From: Pseudomonas reinekei
GTDB lineage: Bacteria > Pseudomonadota > Gammaproteobacteria > Pseudomonadales > Pseudomonadaceae
DNA length: 37,419 nt
NCBI RefSeq assembly: GCF_001945365.1
Contig: NZ_MSTQ01000031.1
Location: 1 to 37,419 of the forward strand
Direction: 5' to 3'
A model generated the notes under the pieces. The model searched no databases and was not told the DNA's origin. It saw nothing but the letters and a program-made list of their open reading frames with translations. The position numbers and the translations under genes are program-made. Positions 34,731-37,419 of the stretch are shown in pieces; position 1 is the first letter of the stretch, and each line of letters opens with the position of its first letter.

Positions 34731-35588
34731 ATGAGCGAACGTCCCGAAGAGCCAAACCAGGCCTCTGACGCCGAAAGCCTGCTGCCCATCGATGAACATG
34801 TCGAAGAAGGGCACGACGCTGAAGGCCGTAAAGTCCGGCATCGTGGTATCTATCTTCTGCCGAATCTGTTCACCACTGCGAACCTGTTCGCAGGTTTCTA
34901 TTCCATCATCAACTCGATGAGTGCGCAGGCCGCCTTGAGCGCCGGCGACTCAATCAGCGCAAGCAAGTACTTTGCTTTTGCTGCCATCGCGATCTTTGTC
35001 GCCATGGTGCTCGACGGCCTCGATGGCCGTGTGGCTCGCATGACCAACACCCAGAGCGCTTTCGGTGCCGAGTACGACTCGCTGTCGGATATGGTCGCTT
35101 TCGGCGTGGCGCCGGCACTGCTGGCATTCGGCTGGGCACTGGGCGACATGGGCAAGGTTGGCTGGATGGTCGCCTTCATTTATGTAGCGGGCGCTGCGTT
35201 GCGTCTGGCGCGTTTCAACACCCAGGTCGGTACCGCCGATAAGCGCTACTTCATCGGTCTGGCCAGCCCGGCTGCCGCTGGTGTTGTAGCAGGGATTGTC
35301 TGGGCGTTCAGCGACTACGGGATTCAGGGCTCCAAGATGTCTTTCCTGGTGGCGTTGATGGTCGCGGCGGCAGGCATGCTGATGGTCAGCAACATCAAGT
35401 ACAACAGCTTCAAGGAGCTGGACCTGAAAGGGCGGGTACCTTTTGTGGCTATCCTCGCAGTCGTGCTGGTGTTCGCCGTCGTGTTCAGTGATCCTCCGCG
35501 CATACTGCTGCTGGTGTTCCTCGCCTATGCTGCCTCTGGCCCGGTGCAGTACTTATTGCATCTTCGTCGGCGCAAAAGCGTCGAGTGA
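34731..35588 (+). CDS. pssA: CDP-diacylglycerol-serine O-phosphatidyltransferase
   Basis: It makes phosphatidylserine, the precursor of phosphatidylethanolamine, at the inner membrane. The 285-residue protein is of the type II, multi-pass CDP-alcohol phosphotransferase class, unlike the phospholipase-D-like PssA of E. coli. The family signature is complete in DGLDGRVARMTNTQSAFGAEYDSLSDM (Asp-x2-Asp-Gly-x2-Ala-Arg-x8-Gly-x3-Asp-x3-Asp). About eight hydrophobic segments follow a charged N-terminal tail of some 40 residues. The ATG at 34731 has AAGG eight bases before it; the frame is open 33 codons earlier but in non-coding DNA. It lies after the ilvC terminator and before msrP, in the order I recall for P. 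aeruginosa. Confidence 0.95.
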   Translation: MSERPEEPNQASDAESLLPIDEHVEEGHDAEGRKVRHRGIYLLPNLFTTANLFAGFYSIINSMSAQAALSAGDSISASKYFAFAAIAIFVAMVLDGLDGRVARMTNTQSAFGAEYDSLSDMVAFGVAPALLAFGWALGDMGKVGWMVAFIYVAGAALRLARFNTQVGTADKRYFIGLASPAAAGVVAGIVWAFSDYGIQGSKMSFLVALMVAAAGMLMVSNIKYNSFKELDLKGRVPFVAILAVVLVFAVVFSDPPRILLLVFLAYAASGPVQYLLHLRRRKSVE

Positions 35589-35651
35589 TGTAATTTCCCT
35601 CATACTCCGCAGTCTGTTGGTGTATCTGTTCTCCAATGCTGCGGAGTAGCC

Positions 35652-36665
35652 ATGCTGATCAAAGTCCCAAAAGCGTCTGACTGCCATGAGTCGGACGTCA
35701 CGCCAGAGTCCTTTTATCTTTCTCGACGCACTGTATTGGGCGCTGCCGCTGCCGGATTGGCTGTGGGCGCCCTGCCTCAATGGGCTGTGGCTGATGAGGC
35801 GGCGCGTTATCCTGACGTCCAGCCTGGCAAGCCGCCTGCCTGGTTCAATGAAAAGCTTCCGTCGACCAAGTGGGGTGCAGTCAACGTCAAAGACGAGGCA
35901 ATCACCCCCTTCAAGGATGCAACCCACTACAACAACTTCTATGAGTTCGGTACCGACAAGGGCGACCCGGCTGCCAATGCCGGTGCGCTGAAGACCGAAC
36001 CATGGACAGTGGTCGTGGACGGGGAGGTGGGCAAGCCGGGGCGATATGCGCTTGAAGATTTCATGAAGCCTTATCAGCTGGAGGAGCGCATCTATCGGCT
36101 TCGCTGCGTAGAGGCGTGGTCGATGGTTATTCCATGGATCGGTTTCCCTGTTTCAGCTTTGCTCAGTCAGGTGGAGCCAACGTCGAAAGCCAAATACATT
36201 CGCTTTGAAACCCTGCAGGACCCCAAGAGCATGCCGGGGCAGCGCTCCGGGTTTGCTCTGATTGACTGGCCCTATATAGAAGGGCTTCGATTGGATGAAG
36301 CGATGAATCCTTTGGCGATTCTGGCGGTGGGGATGTACGGGCGCGAACTGCCGAACCAGAACGGGGCGCCGCTGCGTTTGGTAGTGCCATGGAAGTATGG
36401 CTTTAAAAGCATCAAGTCCATTGTGCGGATCAGCCTGGTGAGCGAGCAGCCCAAGACCACCTGGCAGAGTATTGCCTCGGATGAGTATGGCTTCTACGCG
36501 AACGTGAACCCTACGGTTGACCATCCACGCTGGACGCAGGCGCGTGAACGGCGTTTGCCGAGTGGCCTGTTCAAGCCGAACGTGCGTGATACGCAAATGT
36601 TCAATGGCTATGCGGATGAAGTTGCCTCTCTATATACGGGCCTCGATTTGCGGAAGAACTACTGA
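35652..36665 (+). CDS. msrP: periplasmic methionine sulfoxide reductase catalytic subunit (molybdopterin)
   Basis: It reduces methionine sulfoxide in oxidised periplasmic proteins, receiving electrons from the haem membrane partner MsrQ. The 337-residue precursor has a Tat signal, LSRRTVLGAAAAGLAVGALP, with the twin arginines at residues 25-26, so it is exported folded with its cofactor. The sulfite-oxidase-fold molybdenum domain has RLRCVEAWSM with Cys152 as the Mo ligand, then GFALIDWPYIEGLRLDEA and LVVPWKYGFKSIKSIVRI. It is the same family as E. coli YedY. The TGA overlaps the msrQ ATG by one base, so the pair is coupled. Confidence 0.97.
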   Translation: MLIKVPKASDCHESDVTPESFYLSRRTVLGAAAAGLAVGALPQWAVADEAARYPDVQPGKPPAWFNEKLPSTKWGAVNVKDEAITPFKDATHYNNFYEFGTDKGDPAANAGALKTEPWTVVVDGEVGKPGRYALEDFMKPYQLEERIYRLRCVEAWSMVIPWIGFPVSALLSQVEPTSKAKYIRFETLQDPKSMPGQRSGFALIDWPYIEGLRLDEAMNPLAILAVGMYGRELPNQNGAPLRLVVPWKYGFKSIKSIVRISLVSEQPKTTWQSIASDEYGFYANVNPTVDHPRWTQARERRLPSGLFKPNVRDTQMFNGYADEVASLYTGLDLRKNY

Positions 36666-37285
36666 TGCGATATCCGCTTTGGCGTATTGGCGTTTTTGTT
36701 GCGGCGATGGTGTGGCCCTTGCTGTGGTTGTATCAGGCCTGGGGGGATGTGTTGGGGCCGGATCCAGGCAAGGTGCTGGTGGATCGATTGGGGTTGGGGA
36801 CACTTGTCCTCTTGCTCATTACATTGAGCATGACACCGATGCACAAGCTCACGGGTTGGGCGGGGTGGATCGCTGTCCGGAGGCAATTGGGGTTATGGTG
36901 TTTTGCTTATGTCGTGCTGCACTTGAGCGCCTATCTGGCATTCATCCTTGGGTTTGACTGGTCGCAGCTGGGCGTCGAATTGCGCAAGCGTCCTTACATC
37001 ATTGTGGGGGTGTTGGGTTTTCTCGGTTTGTTGGCATTGGCATTGACGTCCAACCGATACAGTCAAAGACGGTTGGGAGCACGGTGGAAGAAGCTGCATC
37101 GTCTGGTGTATTTGATTCTCGGACTTGGATTGCTGCATATGCTGTGGATCGTGCGCGCCGATCTGAAGGAGTGGGCGATCTACGCCTCTATAGGGGCGCT
37201 GCTCCTGGTGCTGCGGCTACCGCCGTTAGCGCGCCGAATCCCGCGTTTAACAGCTAAAAAGGCCTCTTCTGCCAAAAAGGCGTAA
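36665..37285 (+). CDS. msrQ: haem-binding membrane subunit of the MsrPQ system
   Basis: This 206-residue integral membrane protein of the YedZ/ferric-reductase-like family passes quinol-pool electrons to MsrP. About six hydrophobic segments are seen, with conserved haem-ligand histidines such as His94 in YVVLHLSAYLAF and the pair HRLVYLILGLGLLHMLW. RRQLGLWCFAYVVLH is the family's core motif. It ends in a basic, Ala/Lys-rich tail (TAKKASSAKKA). The ATG overlaps the msrP stop. The last gene before the rRNA promoter, it ends only eight bases upstream of the -35 element. No terminator is visible, so msrPQ transcription may run into the rRNA leader. Confidence 0.95.
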   Translation: MRYPLWRIGVFVAAMVWPLLWLYQAWGDVLGPDPGKVLVDRLGLGTLVLLLITLSMTPMHKLTGWAGWIAVRRQLGLWCFAYVVLHLSAYLAFILGFDWSQLGVELRKRPYIIVGVLGFLGLLALALTSNRYSQRRLGARWKKLHRLVYLILGLGLLHMLWIVRADLKEWAIYASIGALLLVLRLPPLARRIPRLTAKKASSAKKA

Positions 37286-37292
37286 ATAGTGG

Positions 37293-37320
37293 TTGACGGC
37301 AGATTTCAGATGTCTATAAT
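37293..37320 (+). promoter_or_regulatory. rRNA operon promoter
   Basis: TTGACG (37293-37298) and a perfect TATAAT (37315-37320) are separated by 16 bases, followed by a GC-rich discriminator (TCGCCCC). That pattern is typical of stringently controlled stable-RNA promoters, on which DksA and ppGpp act. A 16S rRNA gene is expected beyond the window, matching its position next to msrQ in P. aeruginosa as I recall it. Confidence 0.85.
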
Positions 37321-37326
37321 TCGCCC

Positions 37327-37419
37327 CACTTCCGGCGCAGTCGAAACGGAAAACTCCTTGGTAAACAACGAGTTACGCAGTTTTCGGCAGCAAGTAGCTT
37401 CAGGTCATCGAAGCCAGAA
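37327..37419 (+). ncRNA. 5' leader of an rRNA operon (partial)
   Basis: The sequence after the promoter matches my memory of the Pseudomonas pre-16S leader. GAAAACTC (37349-37356) and GAGTT with AGTTTTC (37370-37385) can form a long hairpin, comparable to the boxB element of the rRNA antitermination site. The expected boxA (a GCTCTTTAAC-like sequence) and the 16S gene fall beyond the end of the window. Confidence 0.75.

Overview
The window is a stretch of core chromosome from a fluorescent pseudomonad (Pseudomonas, most likely the P. fluorescens group). This rests on the proteins, on GC-rich codon use, on paired Pseudomonas-type REP elements between genes, and on the order pgi-panC-panB-folK-pcnB-crcZ-cbrB-cbrA-cbrX-gluQ-dksA followed by mrcB-lpoP-yqcC-ilvIHC-pssA-msrPQ-rRNA leader. 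As I recall it, this matches the layout around PA4690-PA4740 of P. aeruginosa PAO1. I see no prophage, insertion sequence, CRISPR array, tRNA or obvious genomic island.

Region by region. 1-1348: the end of an unrecognised gene, then a small exported BON-domain protein behind a candidate sigma-54 promoter. 1378-6338 (minus strand): DUF2845 and DUF748 envelope proteins, an RlmI-like methyltransferase, and an internally deleted remnant of an MpaB/DUF2236-type oxygenase gene. 6388-14394 (minus): acetyl-CoA synthetase, glucose-6-phosphate isomerase, the panBC pantothenate pair, folK and pcnB. 14546-19689 (minus): the carbon-control module. cbrX, the transporter-kinase CbrA and the sigma-54 activator CbrB are followed by a perfect inverted repeat (probable CbrB site), the cbrB terminator, a sigma-54 promoter and the Hfq-sequestering sRNA CrcZ. 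19767-21306 (minus): gluQ and dksA. 21641-23526 (plus): an aminotransferase and sfsA. 23523-26932 (minus): a Rieske protein, the iron-responsive sRNA PrrF with its Fur-box promoter, a TfoX C-terminal-domain protein, a pentapeptide-repeat protein and a two-domain kinase/ATPase. 27048-30452 (plus): mrcB (PBP1B), its activator lipoprotein lpoP, and yqcC. 30482-30904 (minus): a DUF4124 protein. 31305-34585 (plus): ilvI-ilvH-ilvC behind a long leader. 34731-37285 (plus): pssA and msrP-msrQ. 37293-37419: promoter and leader of an rRNA operon whose 16S gene lies beyond the window.

Two post-transcriptional regulators sit within 10 kb of each other: CrcZ (carbon catabolite repression) and PrrF (iron sparing). 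Both are known RNAs that lie outside the protein-coding genes. CbrA/CbrB should drive crcZ through the promoter architecture visible at 14926-15066. mrcB and lpoP form an enzyme-activator pair, ilvIHC supplies branched-chain amino acids, and msrPQ repairs oxidised periplasmic methionine.

I did not find a convincing undescribed system. The observations most worth following are the oxygenase pseudogene, the sigma-54 promoter with an upstream palindrome before the BON gene, the apparently leaderless mrcB start, and the 300-nt ilvI leader with its small open frame.
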